This document shows, one piece after another, positions 13,201 to 22,848 of a stretch of DNA of 64,000 nt (its first letter is position 1; the number at the start of each line of letters is the position of its first letter). The DNA lies in the NCBI RefSeq assembly GCF_000699445.3, contig NC_067200.1, positions 11,263,450-11,327,449 of the forward strand. Direction: 5' to 3'. The stretch comes from Schistosoma haematobium. Its lineage: Eukaryota; Platyhelminthes; Trematoda; Strigeidida; Schistosomatidae. The position numbers and the translations under genes are program-made. The notes under the pieces were generated by a model, which saw only the letters and a list, made by a program, of their open reading frames with translations, made no database searches and was not told the DNA's origin.

Positions 13201-16188
13201 GAGTGAATTTAATCAGTTTACCAGTTTATTTAGGACAGACATTGTTAGATTCAACACATCCTAGAGTAAGTTAAATGATATGTTTATTCGGCAATCTCTT
13301 TTTTTACTGATTTTCCTTATTGTGCGACCATTAAAAACTTTTTCTCTTGAGTGAATCGCAAATTCATTCGATTTTTAGTTTAAAATATAAATGGTCAACA
13401 CGAAAACTGAAAGTTCTGAACTGGATCCTTGATTGGGGTCATTAATGTGTACTTTCAAAGAGCCCAAAAGTAGAATAATACGGTTATCTAGTGCTCTTAT
13501 GTTTCGAGTGATTCGTTCATTAGCCATGATCCGGGATGTATGAACTACCAATCAGTTAGTCTTAATTTACATGAAACTGTACATTCAGATTATTCTTACA
13601 AGAACAGAGGAAAACTTACTGAAAAAAGCTATCTAGTGAGTTAAAAGTGCCCTTTGACTTTAGCAAGAAAACAAGAACATTTATCTTGATGGATTTTATT
13701 AGAAAAGACTCAATCTTGTATTATCTTCCTTACTGTAATAGGTGCGTGAATATGTTTTTTTTTCTTGATATTCATCATGGACTCACCTTAGGTAGACAAC
13801 TATTTTAAACTATGAAGCACAAAGCAATTGTTTCATCCTGGTATGAGGCTAGTCATTTGTAGTGACTTATTTCTAAACGTAATTACCGAAGTTTCATTGA
13901 GAAGCTGACCATGTCAGATAAGAGGAACTTATTCACTAATGGGATCGAGACATAATTGTACTGTATCACGAATTTATTAGAGTCAAACATGTCAACACAC
14001 CGTATTCGATGTCTCAAGATTGTGATAATCCAATTAATTTCATTATATTGTGTGGTGCATATATATATATATATATATACGTGCCCCTTCGTACCAATTT
14101 TTATGTTCAAATAATTAATTACGCATCTCGAGATCTGACAGTCGTGGGTTCATACCCCCCCCCCTCGTTTTTTCTTCATTCATTTATTCATATTATTGCT
14201 TTATTATTGTTGCTTGTTTTATTGCAACTCTTCTATTTTTTGGTTTGTTCATTTAGGAATTGTTTGCACTTCGTGTTACACCGAGAACTAAACAAATGTC
14301 TCATATCTATAAAGATATATTTAATCATTTAAAAGAGATCAATGCATGTGGTAGTTTAGAACCGCGTTTTCAGGGTATAAATGATTGTTTACTCTATCCA
14401 TTGATAGGAAATACTCATTTAAAAGATATACTACTACCGGTGGATTTGTTATCGAAATTCCAGTTAACCGGATGTGATGCCGTTGTAGAAAATCAATTAT
14501 TAATTATATTGACTAGACCAATCAATGTGACATCAAATGTCGAAAATATTTCACATCCTTTACCATCGTTATTATCATCATCATCCTCACCGCCAATATT
14601 GAATCCCGATCAACAGACACCAAGCAATACAGAAGAAATCGCAGTTCATTTGCCGTCAGATGATAAATTATGTTCACCTTTGTTTAATTCATTGTCGAAA
14701 GACGCTTACGTACCAACTCCTGTTCACTTTAATGAAGAAGGTATTAACATGTTTCTTTACAAGTGTTTTTCTACTAAGCGGTGATAGAATCCAAATTTTG
14801 GAAAGGTCTCACTTTGTTTCCATTTAAAAGTTGAATAATTTTATTGCTTGTCACATACTTTTTGTTCGATTTATATCCCTTTTTGTATAAAAATCCACTC
14901 AACTTTACAGGGATTAGTTTGCATAAACACAATCCAGGAGTTGTTACAAATCGTCTTGCCATTCTTGTCTATTTCTCTTCTGATCTACTCTTACAACATA
15001 CAGGGTAGCACTTTAGTGTAGGTGGTGACTAGATACGTGTAACCCTTGTCTCAGTCACCTGAGTAAGCAAATGTCTACAATCTCATTAGCTGATTTACAA
15101 CCTCCACTCTCCCAACTTAAGTATTACTCGCTTTATGATCCCACTATATGATACCAGAAATCACTTGAATCAATTAAATGCTGTTTTAGTCAAATATGTT
15201 ATTGTTGGAATATTTAAAGCTGAAGTAAATCACTTTAGTCATTCATCCTTTAATGCTATTGTTGAACGTTTTGTCAATCAGTCGTATTTCAACGAACTTT
15301 TCAATAACTTCCAATCTTTGACTTCAGTATTAAAAATTATAGTTACGGGAATTCGAGGATAATTATACTAAACATGTTCACTCTCTCCTACATTAAACTA
15401 ATAATTATTGAGAACAGTTACATGTATATTCATTTTGTAAAATTCCATAAAATCCCTATATTTTATTATTTCTTGTCTTAGCATTATCTACTGAAAATAT
15501 CAAAATGGAGAATCAGACTGTTGAAACATCTTCAATAGATTCTGTTGGTGATATTGATCTTCGTCCTTTAATCGCAAATGCCACTATCAACAATGTCAAC
15601 CAGTCATTATATCCTTCTACTCAACAATGGTTCTCATCATCTACTGAAGATGTTGATTATCGTAAATTAATTCCACAACCTCCTATTCATCCTGGATGCT
15701 CTACACCACAAAATGTATACAATAAGTCATCTCCACCCATGAATAATGATTACAAGAGTAGTCATAGTAGTAATAGAAGTGTACCCAGGTTTCGGGAAAA
15801 AACGACTTACTTGTCTTCTAGTAAAAGAATATATACAATTAAACCTACTAATTACCAACCAGTCCATTCGGCTCGCCACTTGTTACCTGACCCAGTAAGT
15901 AGACGAAACTCATGTGTTACTCGTTCTCCTCTTCAGTCTACTAATCCACTGCCAGTCACTATCAACATACAACGTTCGAATCCTTGCGCTCTTTTGCCTA
16001 CACCATCTATCAAGCCATTACGTCGTCCACCTTCCTCCCCCTCATTATCATCACGTCGGTCATCGCGTAGGCCGTCACCACGTTTGTCGAGGTCTCCACG
16101 TCCTGTTAGCTCTCGCAAGAAGCCATCTGTAATTGTTCATAGTTATAATCATCATAACAAACATCGTCATTCACGTTTTCGTCATTAA
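1204..16188 (+). CDS. PHF3/DIDO1-like protein: TFIIS-central-like and SPOC-like regions (5' partial)
   Basis: Nine coding exons join in one frame: 1204-1338, 2173-2257, 3578-3749, 4238-4667, 6786-7193, 8678-8910, 12737-13265, 14257-14740 and 15482-16188 (TAA). All have GT..AG borders and give 1060 residues in the window. The first exon (Gly-His-Tyr-Tyr...His-Pro-Thr-Phe-Gln) resembles a BRK-type motif: a DRRSG turn, an AP, then HP. Residues ~115-235 resemble the TFIIS central domain, with KKYQCLLFALLEKR and later FFDSLISGTLRPIDL. Residues ~579-751 resemble a SPOC domain, starting at LLWSGML and ending in LLIILTRP. The tail (~950-1060) is rich in Ser, Arg, Pro and His. TFIIS-central plus SPOC is the architecture of PHF3/DIDO1/SPOCD1/Bye1, nuclear proteins that bind RNA polymerase II and its phosphorylated CTD. 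The PHD finger expected in this family is not seen and may lie upstream. The family call is an inference from motifs, and the BRK label is the weakest part. Confidence 0.72.
2656..2849 (-). mobile_element. Short tRNA-headed SINE with LINE-derived 3' tail and 7-bp target duplication
   Basis: Read on the - strand, the 5' part has a weak tRNA-like promoter (a GAGTTCGATC B-box-like motif near 2772-2783). The 3' part, with repeated GTAC, the ACGTTGTTACTGACTGACTG motif and a TGAC tail, matches the LINE 3' end seen at 10.2, 38.4 and 40.4 kb. The 7-bp string ATTTTAA flanks both sides (2649-2655 and 2850-2856). This fits a full-length ~194-bp SINE mobilised by a LINE. It lies in an intron of the PHF3/DIDO-like gene. 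Confidence 0.6.
5757..5832 (-). mobile_element. Hammerhead-SINE 3' fragment, inverted
   Basis: The reverse complement is the part of the SM-alpha-like SINE that follows the ribozyme (AGTGCTTCCAGGTTTTCC, then CAATTGACTCATGAT). It sits head-to-head against the + strand SINE that follows. The arms at ~5757-5782 and ~5831-5856 (ACTAAAATCTCCACAAAACC and its complement) are an inverted repeat. Confidence 0.6.
5833..6245 (+). mobile_element. SM-alpha-like SINE with degenerate hammerhead
   Basis: The unit carries a tRNA-type A box (TGGTCTAGTGGT at 6067-6078) and a perfect B box (GGTTCGAATCC at 6111-6121). A hammerhead relic follows at ~6143-6188. Stem II (GAGTCC / GGAC), GAAAC (6172-6176), stem III CGG/CCG and the GTC cleavage triplet (6181-6183) remain. 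The catalytic CUGANGA box is altered to CTGCGAAGA, so cleavage is unlikely. The 5' arm (5833-6050) recurs inverted at 17.28-17.44 kb. The copy lies in an intron of the PHF3/DIDO-like gene. Confidence 0.8.
6731..6750. repeat. (ATCA)n microsatellite
   Basis: Five tandem ATCA-type units just upstream of the exon at 6786. It is intronic. Confidence 0.8.
7425..7690 (-). mobile_element. Fragment of the ~450-bp non-autonomous repeat family
   Basis: It shares landmarks with the copies at 34.7, 41.0, 48.9, 50.3 and 60.1 kb: CCGGACATTCGCTTTC, GGCTGTATACGCGTGGCCAT and CTCGGCCATACCAGGGCATT. The copy is shortened, lacks the conserved LINE-like tail, and is intronic. No protein is encoded. Confidence 0.7.
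8050..8480 (-). mobile_element. Decayed hammerhead-SINE relic
   Basis: On the - strand a ribozyme remnant is visible near 8155-8185 (GGAGTCCCATCTAGGACGAAAT): stem II and GAAA remain, while the first core box is lost. The flanks repeat the 'GGTTTATGGAGATTTT' SINE arm twice, near 8068 and, as a variant, 8440. This is much older than the 17.1 and 56.6 kb copies. Confidence 0.45.
10198..10318 (+). mobile_element. LINE 3'-end fragment with TGAC-repeat tail
   Basis: It contains the conserved LINE terminus (TGTGCTAATGTGGTGTGGCA, then GTAC repeats and TTCTACGTTGTTACTG) and ends in TGAC repeats. It is a 5'-truncated copy lying in an intron. The same tail occurs at 2.7 (-), 32.3, 38.4, 40.4, 51.4 (-) and 53.5 kb. 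Confidence 0.75.
10850..10942 (-). mobile_element. 5'-truncated hammerhead-SINE fragment with intact core boxes
   Basis: On the - strand it reads CTGAGGA, GTCC-loop-GGAC, GAAAC, CGG/CCG, GTC, so every catalytic box is present. The SINE breaks off just upstream, so stem I keeps only about two pairs and the ribozyme should be weak or inactive. The SINE 3' arm continues to ~10850. Confidence 0.7.
11455..12350 (-). mobile_element. Degenerate RTE-like LINE 3' half
   Basis: It is parallel to the better preserved - strand LINE at 32.94-34.5 kb. It has the same tail (TGCGCCACAC, GTATTGGTAC at ~11475-11515) and the same reverse-complemented coding stretch. Frames are broken by many stops and indels. 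It lies in the intron between the exons at 8678 and 12737. Confidence 0.65.
14035..14110 (+). mobile_element. Isolated LINE/non-autonomous element tail with TA microsatellite
   Basis: It matches the shared tail (GTGTGGTGCATATATAT...GTGCCCCTTCGTACCA, then TTTATGTTCAAATAAT). The internal TA run (14060-14080) has expanded relative to other copies. It is a short dead-on-arrival insertion. Confidence 0.6.
14155..14164. repeat. Poly-C run
   Basis: Ten consecutive C residues in an intron, about 90 bases upstream of the SPOC-region exon at 14257. This is a likely sequencing or length-polymorphism spot. Confidence 0.9.
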
Positions 16189-16894
16189 AAAAACTTATTT
16201 TTATGTATAGTTATTGTTGTACTTTTTGCGTAAGCAATTCATTTACACTACTAGATATGTGTGTTTTTGTGAGACTTTGTGTGTATTTATTTATGTCTTC
16301 AGTATCGTTTTCCTATTAGCATTTTACTTTTCCACACCCGTTGATTAGTTCATCCATCAGCCCTGATCTTCATCACAGCAATAATTTCTTCGACATATTT
16401 CATGTAAAAACTTTGCCACTATTATTATCCGTGTGTTGTTCAGGAGTTTTTTTGCTTCACATAACTGTTACAATTATTCAACTAATATGCACGAGATCAA
16501 CAATCACTACTATATTTGTATGTAATTTCTATCTCGTTCTAAACAATTTTTATAAACATACTGTATCTCGTGTGTGTGTGTGTGATTTTATTTTCTTAGA
16601 CAGTTTTTTTGTGTTGTTTTGCTAACACATATCCACCAGTGAGTACGTGATTGTGTCCATCCCTTACCTGTTACTTATGCCTTAATTATTTTTATAATTT
16701 TTCTTCATTTTTCATAAAACTTTAAATTTCAAAGAAGTACTTCAGAATAACATGTTCTTATTATTATCATCACTGTTTCCTTCTTGGGTGTGTACAGTTT
16801 CAAACCTTTACAAGATGAGTAAACATTTTAACTAATAGCTTTGTTGTTTTTGCTTTCTCTTTCTTATGAAGTCAATTATATAGTTACATGGTTT
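16189..16894. other. 3' flank of the PHF3/DIDO-like gene
   Basis: AT-rich sequence, presumably 3' UTR and flank. It has a short TGTG run near 16570-16582 and no long open frame. I did not find a convincing canonical polyadenylation hexamer close to the stop. Confidence 0.4.
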
Positions 16895-17105
16895 TATATC
16901 ATCACCAACCTCACCATCCCAATGGGAGATCTAAACGCCAAAGTCTGAATAGACAACACCAGATATGAAGATATCATGGGATGACAAAGAAACAAAAATG
17001 GTGAGAGATTTACAAACCTATGTGCATTCAGCAAATTGGTTATTAGGGGCACAATACTCGCACACAAATCTACATGGATCTCACCCGACCACATCACAGA
17101 GAACC
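16895..17105 (+). mobile_element. LINE endonuclease-domain fragment
   Basis: Conceptual translation shows a MGDLNAKV-like motif near 16920, then sequence ending in ...STWISPDHITENQ (~17060-17108). GDLNAKV is the hallmark of AP-endonuclease-type LINE endonucleases. There are stops and frameshifts. It probably belongs to the LINE family of 27.4-29.1 kb and is abutted by an inverted SINE. Confidence 0.7.
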
Positions 17106-17111
17106 AGTTAA

Positions 17112-17480
17112 ATCATATTCGACGTTTTGTCCTACCGTGGGACTCCTCAGCGCTGCACATTCACGATCCCGCCTCTCAAGACTCGAACCCAGGACCTATC
17201 GTCCTAGTGAGCGAGCGCCTAACTTCTAGTCCGCTGAGCCGGACAGCATCTAACGGTGTTAATGTCTAACTTTAATCAATCCACGAAACTGAGCCACCGT
17301 ACAACATTATCTTCAGTGACTTGGTATCTCACAACAAATTCGGTTGCACTCCACTGGTCAGTACTTCTCACTAGAACTCCAGAAAATACCTCTTGAAGTC
17401 AGTCACTAGTGAGCAAATGATGACTAGTGTCAGAAGGGGATTTTGTGGATATTACAGTAAATTGATAGTTGAGTTCATGA
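17112..17480 (-). mobile_element. SM-alpha-like SINE with mutated hammerhead
   Basis: On the - strand, in order: the 5' arm (~17480-17270), tRNA A/B boxes (B box GGTTCGAGTCT, complement near 17180-17190), then a ribozyme at ~17152-17118. CTGAGGA (17150-17144) and stem II are intact. The invariant GAAA is AAAA (17128-17125), which should abolish cleavage. The arm matches the 5.8-6.05 kb copy. Confidence 0.75.
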
Positions 17481-20413
17481 GTCAATCATTGTTATTAAAA
17501 CTTCTGTTACATTCACAACGGTATGTCCTTCCAATCAAGCACTTGGTACTCTTGACACTGGAAGAACATCAGGTAGACTCCGGCAACTCAGCCGACATGG
17601 TATCTGATGGTATTATAACCTTAGGGTGGTCATTGATATATTTTAGATTCCGTATCACATCTGGATGGTATGCTACTTTGACATTCACTTCCTTGTCTGT
17701 GGCGTTAGGAGGAGCTAGATTTCAATTGTAACTGAAGAGTGCCACAGGTATTTGGAGTTCAACAACGCTTCGATCAGTAACACCTTCCAATACGAATCGT
17801 ACCCACCAAGTGAAATCAAAAGACAGGAGTGAGGAGGTTCGAAGATATATTTGATAGGCTATCAATATATCGAGGATCGTCTAATCTAATCTGGCTAGTG
17901 ATTACAGAGGATGTTGAGCACGGCTTTCGCACTCGTGATCTGGTGCGAATGCATGACCAAGCGCCTTCAACTAGATGAGTCCATTAAAACTAATATGGTC
18001 AGCACCCAGTGTCGAAGACTTACAGAGCTATTGATTTTGAGGATTTATTTACCGCTACAGAACGATTACCATCAGTTAAGGATGAAACCACATGTTTCTT
18101 ATCTCTCATAATTCCTTTCCAACTCCCTCTACACCACTGTGTAGGTAACTAGGTATTTGTTACTTACACGTGATTCATCTATGTCAGTAGCTAATTGCGA
18201 TGTTGTGAACGGTTTGTGGGGTGGAGGGATTTATCTATTTCTGTGAGAACTGGGTGACGGGAGCATTTTCCCCGTGTTGTTGTGACTCTGTTAGCGTTGT
18301 CCTGTGTTATAGGGTAATGATTGGGGTCAAGTGGAACCGAAACACACTTTGGTTACTCTTCTATTGTTCTGCCGATCTAGGTCATCTGTTGAAGCATTGA
18401 AAATGGTTGTGGGAGGCATTTTTCGCCTGATGTTAAGCCTGAAGGAGATCGATTTTATCCTCTGAATTTCTCAAGTTTACGGCCACCAAATGGGATGGAT
18501 TAACTGTTGTGAGGTCCAACAGGCTGAAAATTTGGGACACACTTGTCTCTGTAGTTGTGCGCACACCTAGGCTACGTGATAATCATCGCCACTGGTAAAT
18601 GTGAGACACGTAAGCTACTTCCATAATACCAAACGCTGGCTCGTTGATAGTCACTTATGACCCCTGACACTATTAATCGTATCTGACTTAGATGCTCGGT
18701 TACTGCTTACTTCTGATCTGTCTAAAACTAAAGGAGTTTCCTCAGTCATATATGTCGAATGTATGGCCACTCATAGTGGAGGTTTGTACATCTTGTCGTA
18801 GCATTGGTTCAGTGCAACTGACACGGGTTCGTTCAGACAACTCATGTAGGTTCAGTGAAATGTCACCAGTCAAATCATTCGGTAGTCAGGTCACCGAATA
18901 TTCAACAGTTCACTGATCCTCGTCGAGATTAAGGTCAACCAACGTGCATCGATGAATGGAGTGCCATGAACTGGATCATGTAGAAGTGGTTGCACTCTGT
19001 TTCTTGCACTTACTACTACAAATATATCACCGTAATAACGTCGTTTGTGTTGTGTGATCACCAAATCAGCCATGATGCCTGAATACGACGGAAGAGTAAT
19101 CCACGTTGGGTATTAACTGAGAGGTGTGACCCTGACGTTAACTCGTTGGTCACACAATTCCCGTCTGACTCGAGTACACTCTCAGTCATTCGACACCGAT
19201 CATTCACGTTAGTGATATACACACCCATGTCAAAAAGGTGTAATATTCGTCTCTTTGTTAGTTGTCAAAGACTGCTCTTTTCTCCAGTAACTAACTCTTC
19301 GATTCTTGGATATTAAATAACACCAGAGTCTTAAATCTGACGTGATTTTTTCCATGGTTTGGTACAGATGAAGCTGTGTTGAGAGATACTATCACATTAC
19401 AATGAATTTAATTCAACAAATTGTTTAATGATTGGGATCACACAGACATGGTGGAATGCATGAAATTGGATATTTAAATTTGTATTGGCAGACTGATAAG
19501 GATGAAATCACATCAGAAATCATTGTACGAATTTCAGTATCATGTATGAAAGAATCTTAAAAGTGACTTGTTTATAGATTTAATATTTTGTGATTCACAA
19601 TCCTCATGAGAATGTACTCTCAGATGAGGTCTTGGATAAACACTGGAGACGTATTTGAATGATTCAAGTCAGGTTACCTCAAGCTTTGGAGAGAAACCTC
19701 TGAACACAAAATAATTTATTGTTTGTAAAGTGAGAATTGGGGATATGTAAAGACATCTGAGTTTGAAATTATTTTGATCTGGAATAAACGAAATCTTGCC
19801 ATGCAAACTTTCTGGTTAAATGTAAAGAAAATAGCAGTATGCATATAGAATGCACGTTTACTACTGTCCCGCTATTTTGTCGACTGACGAATCATCGTCA
19901 GTCATACTTGACATCGACGACACTCGGCAAACCGTCCGACAAACAGTGTCTACTCTTCTATGATATAGATTCATTTAATCCGAGAAAAAAATTTTTTGCA
20001 GATCAGTAACATTTCATTATTCCTATGTCTTGTTGAGGTAAAATTTGAAAATCGAGGAAAATAGACCATAGAGTTTGGTACATATATAGAACCCACATAG
20101 GTTATTCCGTTCTCTGGATAGATCAACCTACTCAATCTCCTTAATTCAAATTTGGGTCATGTCACTTATTCACTTGTCAACCCAGGCTGTTTTTATGTAA
20201 GTATACTTGTGTGCACTTCTTATCTTACTCATCACAATTCTGCAGCTTATTTTTGTTCTACTATAAATATCGATTAACGCTTGGTTAAGTGGGGCTGGCT
20301 CACTACCCTCCATTGCACGTCATTTTGATTTGCTTAGCTTTCCAATCAACCATTGTATGAAATATACGTGCTCGAATTCCATTCTCTTACTTGACTTATT
20401 TAATTCCATCATG
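17481..20413. other. Intergenic block without recognised genes
   Basis: From ~17.8 to 19.3 kb the base composition is visibly less AT-rich than the flanks, but open frames are short and no motif was recognised. It may be an old, unclassified repeat. From 19.3 kb the sequence returns to AT-rich DNA. Confidence 0.4.
19882..19903. repeat. Perfect 9-bp inverted repeat, 4-nt loop
   Basis: GACTGACGA and its exact reverse complement TCGTCAGTC are separated by ATCA. No gene adjoins it and its function is unknown. Confidence 0.8.
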
Positions 20414-20417
20414 CACT
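20414..20417. repeat. Target-site duplication, left copy (CACT)
   Basis: CACT directly abuts the left LTR and is repeated at 27287-27290 directly after the right LTR. A 4-bp duplication is usual for Ty3/gypsy integration. Confidence 0.75.
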
Positions 20418-20679
20418 TTTCGGGCCTTGAAGTAACCCTCGTGCTATTGATAGAAGAAACCAGACAAGTAGTGAATAGGTCTTTATTTCGATCTTTGCGC
20501 AGTCACAGTGGAGCGTGGGATTATCTGTTCAGACAAACAAAGGCTCTCAACATTCAAGATAATAGGGAATATAACGCTTATAAAAAATAAGGAAGTAAAT
20601 GAATACTTGAACAATACTGTTTTGGCATAAGCTTGGTTGTTTGGGGTCAACTCTCAACCAACCAACCTGAGCTGTTACA
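20418..20679 (-). repeat. 3' LTR of the gypsy element
   Basis: A 262-bp direct repeat of 27025-27286. On the - strand it begins TGTAACAGCTC. It ends CGAAA rather than the classical CA, an end fixed by the CACT duplication and by the primer-binding site beside the other copy. Confidence 0.85.
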
Positions 20680-20683
20680 TTAG

Positions 20684-20692
20684 CTTCCCCCT
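20684..20692 (-). promoter_or_regulatory. Polypurine tract
   Basis: AGGGGGAAG on the - strand lies four bases before the 3' LTR, the expected place for plus-strand DNA priming. Confidence 0.65.
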
Positions 20693-22848
20693 AGAATCGA
20701 CTTCCGTAGGAACGTCGGTTCGATTAACCTATCTATCGAAAACACCTTAGTTCTCTTTCTCATCCCAAGGGAAAATTATCAACTCGCTCACTATTTGACT
20801 TACAATCAGTGACGACTAACGCTGTCAACGATAGTCCATGGATGTCTCCTCATTTACTAGCTTGTCATCTTATTTTGTAGCATGTGATCTATTCTACAAC
20901 TATCGCTGACGGTTTACTGCGTGCTTTCAAGAGAAAGAGTGTGAGAATGTGGAATAAGAATATCTGAGGAAGTGCCGCGAGCGGGCTACCCAACACCATG
21001 TTGGTGAGGTACGATTTTTCCATGCTCAGACCGGCTATCAGGTGTTTACTCACCTGCCTCTTTAGTCGCCCTCAAGTAAAAAGTAAAGAAGAATCTACTT
21101 CAAAGGTAATGGTGAAAACCAATCACACCTGAAGAACTGCTCCACTGCCTGCATAAAAATAATAAGATACAAAATGGAAATACAAAAATATAATTTATAA
21201 TTGTTCGGTTCCATGTAAGTGATTGGCCTCCAGAAAGGATTGGTATTCTGGAAGAAAATAGACATAGTGTAGCCATCTTATGTACGAAAAGGTATGAACA
21301 CAAAAAAAATACTTTTTTATAATGCATATATGTAAAAGTGTAAACTTGCTAGAAGTTGGACTCATTGTCAAACCCGATCAAATGTATGACCTTGGGCCTA
21401 TGACGACCGCCTTTTATAACCAGGTACGTAACCAAGGGTGCATAGTTGTACTCCACAAAACGGAAAATATACGGTTAAGGAGGAGAAAAAATTGTGTAGA
21501 TTATGAGGATTAAGTACAATTGTGTCAAATACTCTTTTCTGGTTTGATCTAAGTATGTATGATATATTGAAGCAATATTTCGTCAATTCATCCAAGTAAC
21601 GAATTTGTCTGCACCTTAGAAATGTGTAAGTCCTATTACTCATTAGTATTATATATGATTAATCGGTAAAAGGAAAGATTGCAGTCATTCGCCCGTGGTT
21701 TGATGTGGTCTAATGGCTAGGCACACGGTCTAGCATCCAGGAGGGCAGAGGTTCGAGTGCGTGTGGGGCTAGCGTTTTCGTTCACCAAAACCTCCTTCAA
21801 TACGATGTTTGTTGGCCATATGTTGCTCAGATATGAGAGAAAGATAACAGGAGGACGGATTGATATGTCAAAGTGCCATATTAGAGTAGTACAAGTTCTT
21901 TGTTTTTATTAATAATAATGCTATAGAAAAAAAAACTACAAGTGTGGTAGATTTCCAGTTTACGTTATAATTAAACCAACGAGAAAAAAAAGGTATATAT
22001 ATATATAAGTTATTGACATAACATGTTTTTTTTATAATGCTAGTGTTAAGTTCCAGGATTTTGTATGGACCACTAATAATAATTGGTTTAACGTTAGCAT
22101 AGCTGTGATATTCATATAAGTTCAATGTTGTGATTACTTAACAGTTCCCTTATAAGTTGTGTTTAAAATTAGGTATGTGGAATCAATGCGGCTAACATAG
22201 TAACCTTACAGTAACGCACTGTACTATATCTTCACGGTTATTGATTCTTAAATGTCAGAAATTTAAAAAAAAAATTTGAATATTGCCAATAATGATGGGT
22301 TATATGATCACACTAAAAAGCATGCTGTAGGAAAACTGGTTAAGTCATTATGTAAGTTTCCTAAACATGGAAAAAAATGATGAGAACTTTAATAAGTATT
22401 TGACCATGGTTTAATCCAAAATGTTTTGTCTAGAAAACCACTTATTAATAGTAGTATTAAGCGTATCAAGCTACTGAACACATCTTCGACCGAAAACTTT
22501 TAGAATTAGTTCATATGGTATATATGTATAGCCAGTCTACGTGAAAAATGTATATAGATATATAAGAAGTACAGCCAACATAGTTAATTAACCAGAAAAA
22601 GAAATTATAAAACTCGCCTGGGTTGCTTTTTGAATTCGTTGTATTTGCCAGTGTTAGTTGTATGAGTTTGATTAAAATCCGCAGCCATCGTTTCGGAATA
22701 CCTAGCTTATGTGTCCAGTATTTAAAAAAAATTAACATAACACTTATATATCAAAGGCAAAAGGTCTGGGGAGTTGTAGGTGAGGCGGAATGAGGAGAAA
22801 AGTTATTTTTAAGTAGATGCAGGGTCTGATTAGCTACGTGGTTAGATT
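20693..22848 (-). other. Long 3' non-coding region of the gypsy element
   Basis: About 2.15 kb separate the pol stop from the polypurine tract. The longest frames are under 90 codons and none looks like an envelope. A tRNA-like insertion (21697-21790, + strand) lies inside, which suggests the region grew partly by nested insertion. Confidence 0.6.
21697..21790 (+). mobile_element. tRNA-like SINE head nested in the LTR element
   Basis: An A box (TGGTCTAATGG, 21706-21716) and a near-consensus B box (GGTTCGAGTGC, 21750-21760) are at tRNA-like spacing. There is no paired acceptor stem, so it is not a functional tRNA. The body and edges of the repeat are unclear. Confidence 0.5.

Noticed and set aside
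21868..22125. Possible env-like ORF in the gypsy element
   Set aside because: Only 85 codons, no signal peptide, glycosylation pattern or fusion-like segment.
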